In this document: positions 46,702 through 58,067 of the stretch, piece by piece
Position numbering within the stretch: the first letter of the stretch is position 1
Layout: the number at the start of each line of letters is the position of its first letter
Source: Gymnothorax reevesii
Taxonomy: Eukaryota > Chordata > Actinopteri > Anguilliformes > Muraenidae
Length of the DNA stretch: 64,000 nt
Reading direction: 5' to 3'
Assembly: GCA_029721435.1 (NCBI GenBank)
Contig: CM056580.1
Location: 29,134,367-29,198,366, forward strand
Notes under the pieces: model-generated
Seen by the model: the letters and a program-made list of their open reading frames with translations, nothing else
The model's database searches: none
What the model was told of the DNA's origin: nothing
Translations under genes and position numbers: made by a program

Positions 46702-47113
46702 ATGTGCCACGTGATTGTAACATGCCGATCCATGCTCTGGATGCTTCTGAGCATTGTGGTGGCCTTCGCCGAGCTCATTGCCTTCATGAGTGCCGATTGG
46801 CTGCTGGGGGCCCCCCGGACTCCAGACCCTATGATTGGGGTTCACGGGACCCCTGAACCCTATAGGCCCACGCTGGGCATCTACATGCGCTGCCTCAAGG
46901 TCACAGGCTACCAGCGGGGGATCCATTGTGGACCGTACGCAGTAAAGTTCAGCGAAATCGCCAGTGGGTTTTGGCAAGCCACAACCGTCTTCCTGAGCGT
47001 GGGCATCCTGCTGCTGGCACTGGTGGCCTTCATTTCTGTCTTCACCATGTGCTTCCAGAGCGTTATGAAGAAGAGCATTTTCAATGTGTGTGGCGTCCTG
47101 CAAGGCATCGCAG
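46702..47113 (+). CDS. lhfpl2: LHFPL tetraspan subfamily member 2, coding exon 1
   Basis: This exon encodes residues 1-137 plus the first base of Gly138 of a four-pass membrane protein of the LHFPL family, which are plasma-membrane tetraspans thought to act as partners or chaperones of other membrane proteins. The start is the first in-frame ATG ([20 protein letters not shown]), identical in layout to vertebrate LHFPL2. TM1 is about residues 11-30. The first extracellular loop, about 31-90, has cysteines 64 and 76, a likely disulphide pair. TM2 is about 92-117 ([20 protein letters not shown]). The conserved KKSIFNVCG opens TM3. The exon ends at a GT donor (GCAG/GTGAGA) at 47114. The loop segment around residues 36-50 differs most from the mammalian form, as expected. 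The call as LHFPL2 rests on near-identity in the N terminus, TM2 and the C terminus. Whether it is paralogue 2a or 2b is undecided. Mouse genetics links Lhfpl2 to reproductive tract development; the role in fish is unknown. Confidence 0.96.
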
Positions 47114-47202
47114 GTGAGAAAGTAGCCCATGCTACAATTCTGTTCTGCCCTGTTTAATTTATTGCATGCACTAGTAATATTTACTGATGTCATCCTCTAC
47201 AT

Positions 47203-47438
47203 CAGTGCTTCTGAACCCAGTCCTTAAGGACCCCCTGCCCTGCAGCTTTTTGCTCCAGCTCTACCCTTTCACACCTGATCCATTTAAGGGCTTTATGTTG
47301 ATTGGTTGAAAAATATCTACCTGAACAGGGTGTGCATGAAGATGCATTGGGCCTTAAATGGATAAGGTGTGCAAAAGTAGTGCTGCAACGAAAACCTGTA
47401 GGACAGGGGGTCCTTGAGGACTGGGTAGGGAACCACTG
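47203..47438. mobile_element. hAT-like MITE, 236 bp, 8-bp target duplication
   Basis: The left end is CAGTGCTTCTGAACCCAGTC and the inverse of the right end is CAGTGGTTCCCTACCCAGTC. Both continue with 'ct.aaggaccccctg', so the inverted repeats reach about 48 bp. A perfect 8-bp duplication 'ctctacat' lies at 47195-47202 and 47439-47446. It sits in the lhfpl2 intron, less than 100 bp after the splice donor. Confidence 0.93.
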
Positions 47439-47547
47439 CTCTACATCATCTACTATATAGCTGTCCAACCCTCTTCTTGCAGATACATTGTCCTGTAAGT
47501 TTTTGATCAAATATATGGCTGAGATGAAAACTTACAAGCGTGAAACA

Positions 47548-47665
47548 TCTCTATGAAATAATCTCTATGAGTTGGATAGCCCATAGCTATATATATTTGG
47601 TACAGTTCTCTATGAAATAATCTCTATGAGTTGGATAGCCCATAGCTATATATATTTGGTACAGT
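47548..47665. repeat. Perfect 59-bp tandem duplication
   Basis: Bases 47548-47606 are repeated without change at 47607-47665. The unit contains 'ctctatgaaataatctctatgag' and 'agctatatatatttggtac'. The lack of differences points to a recent duplication or a collapsed or expanded assembly. Confidence 0.95.
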
Positions 47666-48712
47666 TTTTGGTATGCGTAGTATTTGCTTTGTAGTTAACT
47701 ACAGTATGTGTACCATTCAGCAATAAATTGCCATTTGTGGCCAGTTGAAATATGCATCAGACTTTATAGCGTGGCTTTGGGAGAAATAAGATGTTGTTAT
47801 GACAGTCTGGGACTGTAGACCATGTTCTGTGGTTAGATTAAACTCTGGTTGTCATGGCTTTATTTTTTAGGGGTGTCAGTGCTCATATTTAGTATTTATA
47901 CTGCACAGTTGTTTGTTCATGTAGTTGATTCCATGGTGGCCTGTTGAGTACTTTGCTTTTTGGCACAGAGGTGAAGGGTGGAAAAAAGGGGTGAGAGCCA
48001 CTCTGGCTGCGATATTTGAACAAGCTCAACCTCGACTGCACTTAAACATTTATGCAACCAATTACAAGTCACTGCGTTGGCACACCCCACTCATTTGATA
48101 GTATTTGCACACAACTTCCCATTATGAGGTTTCTCTATGCAGCACGAGGGACTACAGACCCCAGAGGTAAGTCCAGGGTTAATTGCAGAGTATAGCCATC
48201 ATTGCAAGATCACTGCCTTCCGAAGCCGTTGCCATTGGCGACAGCAACCCCAAACATTTTTGTTGCACGCATTTTTGTCAGCTGGCTGTCTCCTGACGGA
48301 GGGGATTGGCCTCCTTGTAATTTATGAGAGCGTCCGCTTCTTTTTGTCTCCTGCTGAATTATGGGGAGCTGCTGTGGGGCAAGTACTTTCCTGCATCGCC
48401 CTCCCCAGGGATGGGCATATCTGATCAGGAGCGGGATATTGCATTATGTTTAGGAAAGGAGGGATTTGTCGGATTGGTCACAGGACGTTCCATTTGATCC
48501 TTTCGGAATGGAGGCGTGGGTGAAGAGGTCCTTCTGGTCTCTGCCTCATTCTATAAATGCAAAAAGACATGTAAATCCTGTGAAAAATATCTGTGAGCAG
48601 TGAGTGGGTTGGGGATTGGCAATATTTCAGAACCATATGTCTGCACAGGTTGAGCACTGTGCTATTCACATACATACTTATCCTTTTGAGTTGACTGCAC
48701 TGTGTGGGATAG

Positions 48713-48770
48713 TGGTTCTCAACGTCAACCCTGGGGACCCCCTGAATATGCTGGTTTACGTTCTAACGTA
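48713..48770 (+). mobile_element. Possible single hAT-like end
   Basis: TAGTGGTTCTCAACGTCAAC followed by 'cctggggaccccctg' resembles the ends of the MITE at 47203-47438. No matching right end or duplication was found. Confidence 0.4.
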
Positions 48771-48999
48771 ATTGCAATTACAATGTTAAATGGCTATTTG
48801 TTTTTGTTAATTTGGTCTTCTTTGTATTTAAATTGATTATTTACCCAATTTAGCCGCATTCAAAGTATGTGTATATAGATTTATTCTATATAAGTATATA
48901 GAATAAAAATTGTGCTTCCAAAAATGGGTACGGACCAAATTAAAAACAAAGTTACACAGTGACTTTTATATCCATTCACACAATGCAAGGCTTATTATG

Positions 49000-49243
49000 G
49001 ACTGCATTTATATAGCGCCTTTCTAGTCAGATGACACAAAGCGCTTTACAATTATGCCTCTTATTCACCCTGATGGCGGAGGCTGCCATGCAAGGCGCCA
49101 ACCTGCACATCAGGAGCAGTGCGGGGTTCAGTGTCTTGCTCAAGGACACTTCGACACGTTCTCTGGAAGAGTCAGGGAACGAACCAGGAAACTTCCGATT
49201 CCTGGCCTAGCAGCTCTACCTCCTGAACCATGCCGCCCGTCCA
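49000..49243 (-). mobile_element. tRNA-derived SINE with LINE-like tail, minus strand
   Basis: Read on the minus strand, the head has 'atggttcaggaggtagagc' (A box) and 'ggttcgttccc' (B box). The body has 'cttgagcaagacactgaaccc', and the tail has 'taaagcgctttgtg' and 'aaggcgctatataaatgcag', a tail type shared with fish L2-like LINEs. The target duplication 'ttattatg' lies at 48992-48999 and 49244-49251. The copy is full length at 244 bp. Confidence 0.92.
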
Positions 49244-49419
49244 TTATTATGTTCCTTGTCTCTTAACTTGCTATTAAATATGAAATGGCTGTTTTTAGTG
49301 ACAATGGGTCCACACTTTTTCCAATTGGAAGCCCCTTCTTTTATGGTATTTGGTACAAACAGTGTGAATAGCATTGAATACAATACATATGTACTTTTTC
49401 ATTGAACCCTGCAATGTGG

Positions 49420-49700
49420 GGTAATATCTTAGCTTGCATTTGACCCACTGTAGTTATTTAGGAACAGTGGGCAGCAGTACAGTGCCCATGGACCTGCTCC
49501 AGTTCCAAAGCCAGAACTTTGGCAAGAGACTATGGCAGGACTGTTGTGCATGGTGGAGGCAACCAGAGCACTTGGAGGAAGCCATGTTAACACGGGGACA
49601 ACATGCTAACTTCGTGTAGTGAAGTGCTGGCCAGCCGAGGCCTGAACCCAGAACCTTTGTATTGCGAGCTGCGTCATCTTGCTACCCAAGTCTTCAGGGC
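49420..49700 (-). mobile_element. Probable tRNA-derived SINE, minus strand
   Basis: The minus strand shows a head with 'gacgcagctcgcaatac' and 'ctgggttcaggcc' (B-box-like). The body then has 'ttgtccccgtgttaacatgg', 'gcctccaccatgcacaac' and 'ggtccatgggcactg'. The arrangement matches a common fish SINE type. Ends were not resolved. Confidence 0.6.
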
Positions 49701-52700
49701 ATGTAAGGCTATATGTCATATAATGAGGCGATAAAGAGTAAACAGTCCTTTTCAATATTAACAGTGCAATTAAGAAAAAGTTACACAAAAGGGACTGCAA
49801 TTGTACCCAAATAAAAAGCACAGACAGACCTTTGGGGATCCCCAGGACTGGTGTTGAGAATGACTGGCGCTTGCACCAGGAATAAGCTGAACTCTGAGGC
49901 CTTTTAGTACCAGCACCTAGTACCAGCTTTGGGCTTTGAAAGATAATCCAGTGTGTTATACAGTTATGTTTTTGACAAAGGCATGGTGGTAAGGAATACA
50001 AAAATAAGAGTGTTTAGTACACCAGCCAAGTTGGTACTGATGTAAAGTAGTAATATTGAGAACTGTGTGAGAATCTGACAGCAGATATTGTGCTCTGGAG
50101 ATAAAACATGGGTTGCATTATCCCTGAAAATTAAACATAGCAATACTCTTTGTTGAAATATTTGTTATTAAAGTGAAGGACAACTTTTGCACTACACCAA
50201 AGTTTAATAGAGGAATTACCCATATGAAGTCCAGATATTATGGCTAGGATCTTTTGCAATATTTTTGTTAAGTTGTGCGATGCATCGAATAATGAGAATG
50301 CGAAAAAACCATTTAAAAACCGAAAGCAGTCACCTTTCCGTTCCTCAAGAGGGTTTGGCCAATTATAGGCCGAGGAACGCTTTGGCAGTCGTGAAAGGGG
50401 CGACTGAGTTTTATCCGGTCTGTACAGGCTTAAGTCTTTTTGTTCCAAATGCCCTCTAGTTTTGAGCTGTTTTGTTAGCTTTTATGGGATACTCAAGCTA
50501 AATAAATGAATGAAATTAATTAAACAAAATTGTTAGCCAGTTCAGCAACAATACTTGGATTATTTGTTTTGTAAATTGTGCAATATTTCTCCCAGCTGAA
50601 ACTACTCTTATGCGGGCTGGTTGCAGGTCTTAACATTAACAAAGGACTGTCTATGTTACTCCAACATCGTTTGCAGTTCTTTCTTTGCTTAATCATTTGT
50701 GTGGACATTTCTTGGTAGCTTTCTCCTCAGCCAGTTAAAACTTAATATCTCTCAGTGCTACAAAAACGTCCTCAGGAAGTAAATTCTTCTGTGTCTGTGT
50801 GTTAAATACTACCATGGCTGAACAGTGCATTACTGTCCCTGAAAAGGACTGGGATGTAAAGGAATGGGTCATGTGATACGGAGCTCCACAGCCCCAGAGA
50901 GTCTCTTTATCAGTTGCTTTTCTTTTGTATCACGCTGTTGTCGCCTTCCTCACACTCCTCAACACAGCGTTTTCCGGAACGCTGTACTGATAAGAGGCAG
51001 AAAGAAGGCTTCAGACTTCCTGGTTTAGTTATAGCAACTGAATGCACCCACCCCATTCACTTCTCCCCTGCGCCCTTAACCAGGAGCCTTTATGTCCACC
51101 TTTAACTCTTTCTCCAGCAGCTCCACATCCTTCACTCCTCTGTGTCGGCGTATGTTTTTGCTTGGGAAGGGTTTTGCTGTTGTAACTATTTGGTTGACTC
51201 TTTCATTGGGTGAGGCAGAGAGTTTGAGCGCGCAGTTGCCCCACCTCAATCTGGAGTGCTTTTCAAGAAACTATTTTGGGCTGGGCCACGCATGTATCGC
51301 CTTGTGGTTGACAGTGGTTTCTACTCCTGAGGGCGAGATAATGCTGTTATGCTGAGCGGTAATAAATTCAGTTCTCCTGGCTTATGTAAGACAGTTCCTT
51401 TCACATAAAATCTCTGACTTTTGAAGGGCATGATGATATCTAGTGATTTTTCAGGCAACAGAAGGTCACTGATAGCAATCAGGAATCAGATATATTGACC
51501 TTTCCCTGATAATATCCAACACTGGCGCTTAATTGGAGAAGTAGCGCCCAGACCACAAACTCCCCCTAAGTGACACACTACTAGGATGCACTGCACTGTA
51601 ACATTCAATCGCTAGATGGTAGGGACATTTTATAATTCAAAAGAAGATATATTCTCCTGACAGCTTCCAGCCTTTCCTCTGAGGCTGAGCACCATGACAT
51701 TCCACATCACCCTCCCACATTTTCAAAGCAGTTGCTGAATGTATTAACATACAGCAAATGCCTTTGTAAGGCTCCGTCGCTTAGCTTGTGCTCTGTGCAT
51801 CCAAGCAAGATCTTACCCCCGGGTTTAATGTTCACACTGTTTCCTTCTAGGCAGGTTATTAGGAATACTAAACTGTTGTTTCGTGCCTCTGATGACATCA
51901 CTGAGGTGAAGATTGTCTCATGTTTTATGAAGCTATTCATGCCCCAACTGCAGTAGAGTTTATCTAAGCAGGGGTTTTTTTTGGACAGCTTGGAGTGCAC
52001 TTCCGAGCTGAAAACATCAGTCCAGATTTCGGATAACCCGGCCACATCTCTGGTAGAGAGCGGATTTGTACAGTGCTACGCAAACAGAGCACAGCTGCAT
52101 CCACGTCTACATCACTCGGCCCCAAACACATGTCCTGACACCATGGGAACAGCTAAAGGAACAACTGTAAAGCTCTTTATTGAAGAGACTTGGAATACAC
52201 AGTTCTGTACGTCATGAAAAATGAATCATGTTTCCTGAACATTTCTCCATTCTATGGTCAAAATTGGACATATTTGTTTGTAGCATACCGTCTGCAATAG
52301 CCATATGACAAATCTGCAGTTACTACCACATATGGTAATATTTACTGTGCAAGTAATGTTGTTCATTTGACCTTTTAGAGCTGAAGGGGTCTGTGGAATA
52401 CGAGTAGCCTCTGATGTGATGACTACTGCCTTGTTGGTTGGGAAACATCAGGCAGTGGAGGCTCTGCTTTTAGACTGTCTTCCCAGAGCACTTCGAAGGG
52501 AACAGCCATATGCATTGGGCTTACTCAACCTTGCATTGACTTCCTGTCCCCATTAAACCATCACAGGGTGGGACAGCTGCCCAAGCAAAGGGAAGCAGAA
52601 ACCTGCTGTCTGCAGTGGAGGGGTATTCCCTATTCCCCATGTCCCAACATGGCCCCCTAACATGGAGTAACAGGATGTTACGTCAACCCAGGAAGCTTTG

Positions 52701-55489
52701 CCCATGCAAAACATGAGCATTATTTTATTATACATTTTACATTATATACAATAATAGATTATTTTAATAAATAATACTGCAGATTCTAAAAATCAGGAAC
52801 ATGTGAGGAATTGTTGCAAATCGAGCCTTCATGTGTGCAATTATTTAACGTATGACATTTAAAGTATACTGAACCTACTTGGAATTGGAATACTGGTTAG
52901 TTGGCAGTTTTGGGGGGCAAGACTGTTCATGATTTCACTGTACATAAATATTGCAACTTTCCACAAAACGAGAGTTTTCATGGAGGTATTCTTGACGACT
53001 CATATTTCATGTCTTTTACTCAAAAATATCAGCATGATGTGATCTCGTGCTGTCAAATGTACGCAGTTGATCTGCACAGCGCATAGCAAGAAAGGCTGCC
53101 ATGCCTGCGGAATGCATCACTTTTTCAAACACAGTTTGAGTTACTTTTTATCTTGACCAACTTTACAGGCTGCAGTATAAATCCTACTTACAGATAGACT
53201 ATAGGCAATTTCCATTATAAACTGTTGTTTCCCTCATCAACAAACTCTCGTGGGAAGGCAGAAAAATTCTGGAGCACTACACTGTACTTTCGATGGCTTT
53301 GAGGCTGCATTTTTGTTTTCGTCCAAACCCCTGTCTGATCAAGTTAATTTCTTTGTTTAACCTTTCCATTTTGTTCATTGCATTTTTTGTTTTCCCAGCA
53401 GAACATGACTGATCCACTGTGTATAAATCTACAGTTATGCAGTACATTGGTTGGCCACTGACTTATTTTAGTGCATATGTAACATTATTTTAGGTTTTGC
53501 ACTTCTGTTTGGAACATACAGCCTGTAGGCCACATTAACTTAAACTTGTACAATGCCTTAATGACTAATAACACCATCATTTATGGATTACTTTGGCAAT
53601 GGTAAATACCAGAGCAAAGATGTTGTGCCATTTCTCACAGACTTACTATGTGCCAAAGTTTAGCCTTGGTATTTGGTTTGAAACTGTGTCTGTACCGTTC
53701 TCCATAAAAACTATCCTTTGTGACTATTAATAAAAGAATGATACCAGCCGCAAACCTTTTACACATTTAACACTGAAGTCTAATTAACTAAGGGGACACA
53801 GATAAAGATAATGAGGTGATGAGAAACAGATAATTGATTAATTAGGCACAGGGCAGGCAGCCTGGGAGAGGGAATGCCAGAGGGGAGGGACATCACAGGA
53901 GTATTGTCTTTGCAACATACAAATGATGGAGTCAGCTCAAATCTACTGACCCAAGTGTTAATCTATCATGAACCCTCAGCAGTGTGTCAAAGTGCTGTCA
54001 TTGTGCACATTTCAAAACGTTAGTCAAAATTGGGGATGCATGTAGCTACCCTTTGCTGCACCCAGGATGCGCTGGAAGCCAACATAGACATCAGTGGAGT
54101 GATTTAACCTTTTCCATTAAGTGTACTTAGTGAACACAGCATTTTTCTAAATTGAGCCTTCATTTAACCTCCCTAAAACTGCATGAAGAAGTTGTGCATA
54201 CTGAACAGTGGGTTGGAAACCATGTCAATAAGGGAAAATAACTGAATACAAGTCAAGACTAATCATCAGTTTGAAGGGATGTTTTTTTTTTTTTTTGCCT
54301 CCTCAGTTTCAGTTTAGCTGCTGTCATCACTCTGGAAAATTTTAAGGCTTTGGCCAGTGTCTGCCCTTGAGCGCTGTAGAGTTACTAGGTCAGTGGAGCA
54401 GTGTGAAAGTGGGTCAGCACCACACGTAATATGTCCAGGCTTCTCAGCGGACTCAGGATGTTGGCTGCAGCCAGTGGCTGTGGAATGCCGGCCATCTCTC
54501 CTGGTTGTTTACTGAGCAGCGTGAGCCTGGGTCACTAGGGCAAGTACAAAAAAGGTAGAGCCCAATTTGTGGGTCACATGACCCAGAGGGTAACTTGGGG
54601 CCAAGTGTGGGGAAGTCCTGTGTTTTTCTCTCAGCAGAGGCATTTGGCTTCGAAGCAACCATTTTCTACCACAGAACGTGAGGTCTTTTCTCCAACAGAC
54701 ATACTTACGTTGCTGTTTATTTTCAGCTGTTTAATGTCTCTGAAACAAAAGAAGGCAGAAAATTGTCTCTGATCACCTCTGCTAGTCCTGAGAAGTGTTT
54801 TGATGGTTTTTCTTACTGCCTTTTGTAACTGCAGATATTACACGACTTTGCGTTTTGTTTCTTTGTTTCTCTGTCGGCGATGACTTATCTTTAATAAAAT
54901 ATGCCCCCCATTCTCCCTCACTGGGGCTTGAAACCACTGAACAACCAGAACATGAAAATATATATTTGTCTTTAAATATAGGACTAATTGTAGTTTTGTT
55001 GCTTAAACCCACACAATATTAGAGCAACATTATTTGAATTATTATACTTGTAAAGTGTGTAAGGCTCTTTCCGACTCATGAAGCACCATCAGAGACAAAT
55101 GCCTGGGGAGTTGTAATCTTGGGCAGTCACGGAAGGAATCACTTTATATGTTGTTAACTATTCAGCCAGTGACAGATTATGTTCATGATAGCTTTGAGGT
55201 CGGCTTCATCAGCCCTTGGAGTGGTGAATGATATTCAGCAGCATGTGCACACCAGCTGAAGCACCAGCTAAGATCTTCTTGGGTCCTGTTGGATTCAGGA
55301 TGCGGTCGTGTTACACTGCATGAAATGTCTGTAGCATTTTCTGAATCAGCTTTTTGCCAGTGTTGAAACTCATACTTTGCTTATTACTTGGTGAATGCAA
55401 CTTTTGTAAGGACCCAGAAAAAACTTGCTCCATCCAATTAAATACGTAAGTGGATTAATTGCAAGTCTTATTGACTCTTTAACTATACA
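49701..55489. other. Intronic sequence, nothing further recognised
   Basis: This is part of the lhfpl2 intron. Short T runs lie at 54284-54296 and elsewhere. At 54571-54584 'gggtcacatgaccc' contains the E-box CACATG. No exon or RNA gene was recognised. Confidence 0.5.
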
Positions 55490-55817
55490 CACACACAAAA
55501 AGCAAAGTCTGTCTCAAGCCCATTTGGCTCATTAGGCTAGTGCTTAACTCCGATTTCTGTGGCATGAAGCAACTAAGAGTATTGCTACTCCCCCTGGACG
55601 GGAATGCTAGTCCATTGCAGGTTACCCCCCAGCTCTCAGTCAGGTTTCCCTGACAATTTGCTAGTACCCAATTATACACCTGGGTGGAGTGAGACACTGA
55701 GGAAGTGAATGGTTTTTGCCCAAGAACACGCCACAAAAGCTGTGGCTAGGTCTTGAACTCCAGATCTTTCAATCCCAATCAAGCACTCTTAACCACTGCA
55801 CCATCACATCCCACAAA
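55490..55817 (-). mobile_element. tRNA-derived SINE, minus strand
   Basis: The minus strand begins 'gatggtgcagtggttaag' (A box) and has 'ggagttcaagacc' (B box). It runs through 'cttgggcaaaaacc' and 'tccacccaggtgtata' to end in a CA-rich/TG-rich simple tail near 55488-55500. It is the same family as 5150-5475. Confidence 0.85.
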
Positions 55818-57214
55818 TTTCAGCCACACCTTTATCTGACTTGTCGATAAGGTTTTGGATATCCTTTGCCTGATACTCTATTTATTTCACTCTGTCTTGG
55901 GGAAACATTCTACCATCCCACAGTCTAGAGATCTCATCTTTACCTGCAGCAACAACAAATTTGAACAGTTTTATTAGAATGGGAAATATTTTGAATCAAG
56001 GAAATTCCTTTTTGCTGTTAATAGGATATAGTCATCACTCTCCTCTTCTTTTTAAGTGTTGTCTTTTTTCTGGCTCACACTGACTGCCATTTTTTAGGGT
56101 TTGATGACCTGGGGGATGTACTTTTTCTAATTTAACCTGATGATGCTACAGGCGAAACACGTTATTTGCTCGAAGTAAAAAGTCAACACAGTGTGCGGTA
56201 GCCTGTTACTCACTTGAATGAAATGAAGTATGATTCCTTTAATATTGGCGTCTCCCTGGCTGAGTCTGTGATTGATTACTGTTGTTGCTAAAATTAGCTC
56301 AAAGAATTCACTGCATTGTGCTCCCCCCACACTCTCAAAGCAAACGTTGGTAGTAGTTTGTGTTATCCACTGATACTGTCCATAATTTATGGTTATTAGA
56401 CGTTATAGAATACGTGCTTATTAGTAACTGGGATTGTCTGTCCAGGACCCCCTGAGAAAACAGGGGTACTCCAAAAATGCTAACCGGCATCCAGCCTGCC
56501 AACAGCATTTTATTATTTTATTTTTTTTCCAGTGACTACCCTAATTGTATCAGTATATATGAGAGCTGTAGAAACATTCACTATGCATTGAGGTTTGAGC
56601 AACTTCCCATACGAAAATGAACTAAAGGGTTACTATTGTATACTATAAGAATTCTATAGTGGTCTATAGTACATTTCACCAGCTATAGTGTTATCTTAGT
56701 TTTTTTTCTGTAGTTATTTTATTCGCAATGGTAGCCCTACAATATTTCATTCTTAATGCTAAACTCTCTATAGCACATTCCCAAATACCAAACAATAACC
56801 ACAGTCATACTAATAGTTTTTGGTGGTAATTTTTCAAAGTATTCCTTCCTATAGTGTGTTTTTTTTTTTTTGTAAGGATTTTCCTTCAGCCTCCAATCAT
56901 AAAACACATCGCTTGATATTAAACTTACCGAACAACACCACATTGCTTGTCTTTAAACCTACCTAAATTGCATGGTGAAATAAATATAAATCAAACCTTA
57001 AGTATGCACTGTGATGACTGGATGCTTTAAATGGCCATTTCCCACAAAACATGGGCTGTTTCCAAAATGGGCACTAAATAGAAAAGTAACTGCTTCCTGT
57101 CCAGTTAGGAGTTGAAAACTGACTGTTTCCTGTCCAGACATAAAAGTGAATAAATTACTGTTTCCAATGTGGGAAGGAAATTGATAACTGACTGTTTCCC
57201 CTGTGACTCTACAG
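55818..57214. other. End of lhfpl2 intron, no other feature
   Basis: AT-rich, with short T runs at 56520-56530 and 56858-56871. Near 57060-57165 'ctgtttcc' followed by 'tgtcca' or similar recurs about four times, a loose local repeat just before the acceptor. Confidence 0.55.
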
Positions 57215-57471
57215 GCCTATTTCTGATCCTGGGCTTGATGCTGTACCCTGCTGGCTGGGGCTCAGACAAGGTCCTGAGCTACTGCGGGCCAGACGCCTCG
57301 CCCTACATGGTGGGACAGTGCTCACTGGGGTGGGCCTTCTACACAGCCATTGGGGGAACGGTGCTCACCTTCATCTGCGCAATCTTCTCTGCCCAGGCCG
57401 AAATCGCCACCTCCAGCGACAAGGTGCAGGAAGAGATCGAGGAGGGAAAGAGCCTCATATGTCTGCTCTGA
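57215..57471 (+). CDS. lhfpl2: LHFPL tetraspan subfamily member 2, coding exon 2
   Basis: This exon completes Gly138 and encodes residues 139-222, ending at TGA 57469-57471. TM3 continues ([15 protein letters not shown], to about residue 153). The second extracellular loop has cysteines 161 and 173. TM4 is about 175-196 ([20 protein letters not shown]), followed by a cytoplasmic tail with the highly conserved [17 protein letters not shown] and a C-terminal ICLL. The joined protein is 222 residues, close to the roughly 228 of mammalian LHFPL2, with the difference lying in the first loop. The acceptor is 'gactctacag' at 57205-57214. Reading the exon upstream of the acceptor gives unrelated residues, which supports the boundary. 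The frame is intact, with no sign of decay. Confidence 0.96.
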
Positions 57472-58067
57472 GCCAGGATCAAGACCTCCAAGGTCCAAGA
57501 CTGCTGAAACCTAGGCCCACACCTGCAGCTCCAGGCTTATTACGATTAAATGTTCTGGGCAGTCAAGACCTTAGCTTGATAATTCTCATTCCTGCCATGG
57601 TCTTCTCTGCATACAGAACAAATCAAGACATTATCAACACTAAGACTTTAACCATAAGCAGTTTTATTTTTGTTCTGAGCTGGCAAGTCTTTCTTGTCTT
57701 GTAAAGTTTTTTCGACAATGCGGCCTTCATTATCCATGTCCTGAATCTACATGGTCAGCCTAAGCTAACAGCATGGAATGAATTGTAAATATCTTTGTGA
57801 ATACTGTATAGAATTTGATAAAGAATGTGGATACTAATAGTTATAACAGTTATAACATTGTCAATTTAGCCAGGTGAGGTTTGCCATCCGCTTGCCAGTT
57901 ATAGACTGAAATATTTATGCTTGAAATACACATCACAAGAACACACAGGCTTTAATCTCAGCCTATCTGCTGAATTAGCGCAACTTTCCAGTGCTTCCTG
58001 CTCATTTAGCGAATGAAGACGGGAAGTATTTTACTAATAGATGACGTCTTCCTCTTGAAGTACCATG
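57472..58067 (+). other. lhfpl2 3' UTR (extent unknown)
   Basis: No canonical AATAAA was seen before the Tc1 element that starts near 58068. The nearest variant is ATTAAA at 57545-57550, only 75 nt after the stop. The UTR may therefore be short or may run through or beyond the transposon. Confidence 0.5.
57784..57791 (+). promoter_or_regulatory. Candidate Pumilio site (TGTAAATA)
   Basis: TGTAAATA fits the UGUANAUA consensus bound by Pumilio proteins and lies about 310 nt after the lhfpl2 stop. It matters only if this region is in the mature 3' UTR. Confidence 0.3.

Larger units (their letters stand above)
47114..57214 (+). other. lhfpl2 coding-region intron (10.1 kb)
   Basis: The intron starts GTGAGA and ends 'ctgtgactctacag', and it interrupts the codon of Gly138 after its first base. 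It contains an hAT-like MITE, a 59-bp tandem duplication, three minus-strand SINEs and several low-complexity runs. No coding exon could be supported inside it, and the flanking exons join into a full-length protein without one. Candidate intronic regulatory DNA cannot be recognised without comparison. Confidence 0.93.

Noticed and set aside
46582..47193. 203-codon open frame on the minus strand
   Set aside because: It is antisense to lhfpl2 coding exon 1 and low in hydrophobic or domain structure; its openness follows from lhfpl2 codon use.
57318..57704. 128-codon open frame on the plus strand in another register
   Set aside because: It overlaps lhfpl2 coding exon 2 out of frame and shows no motif.
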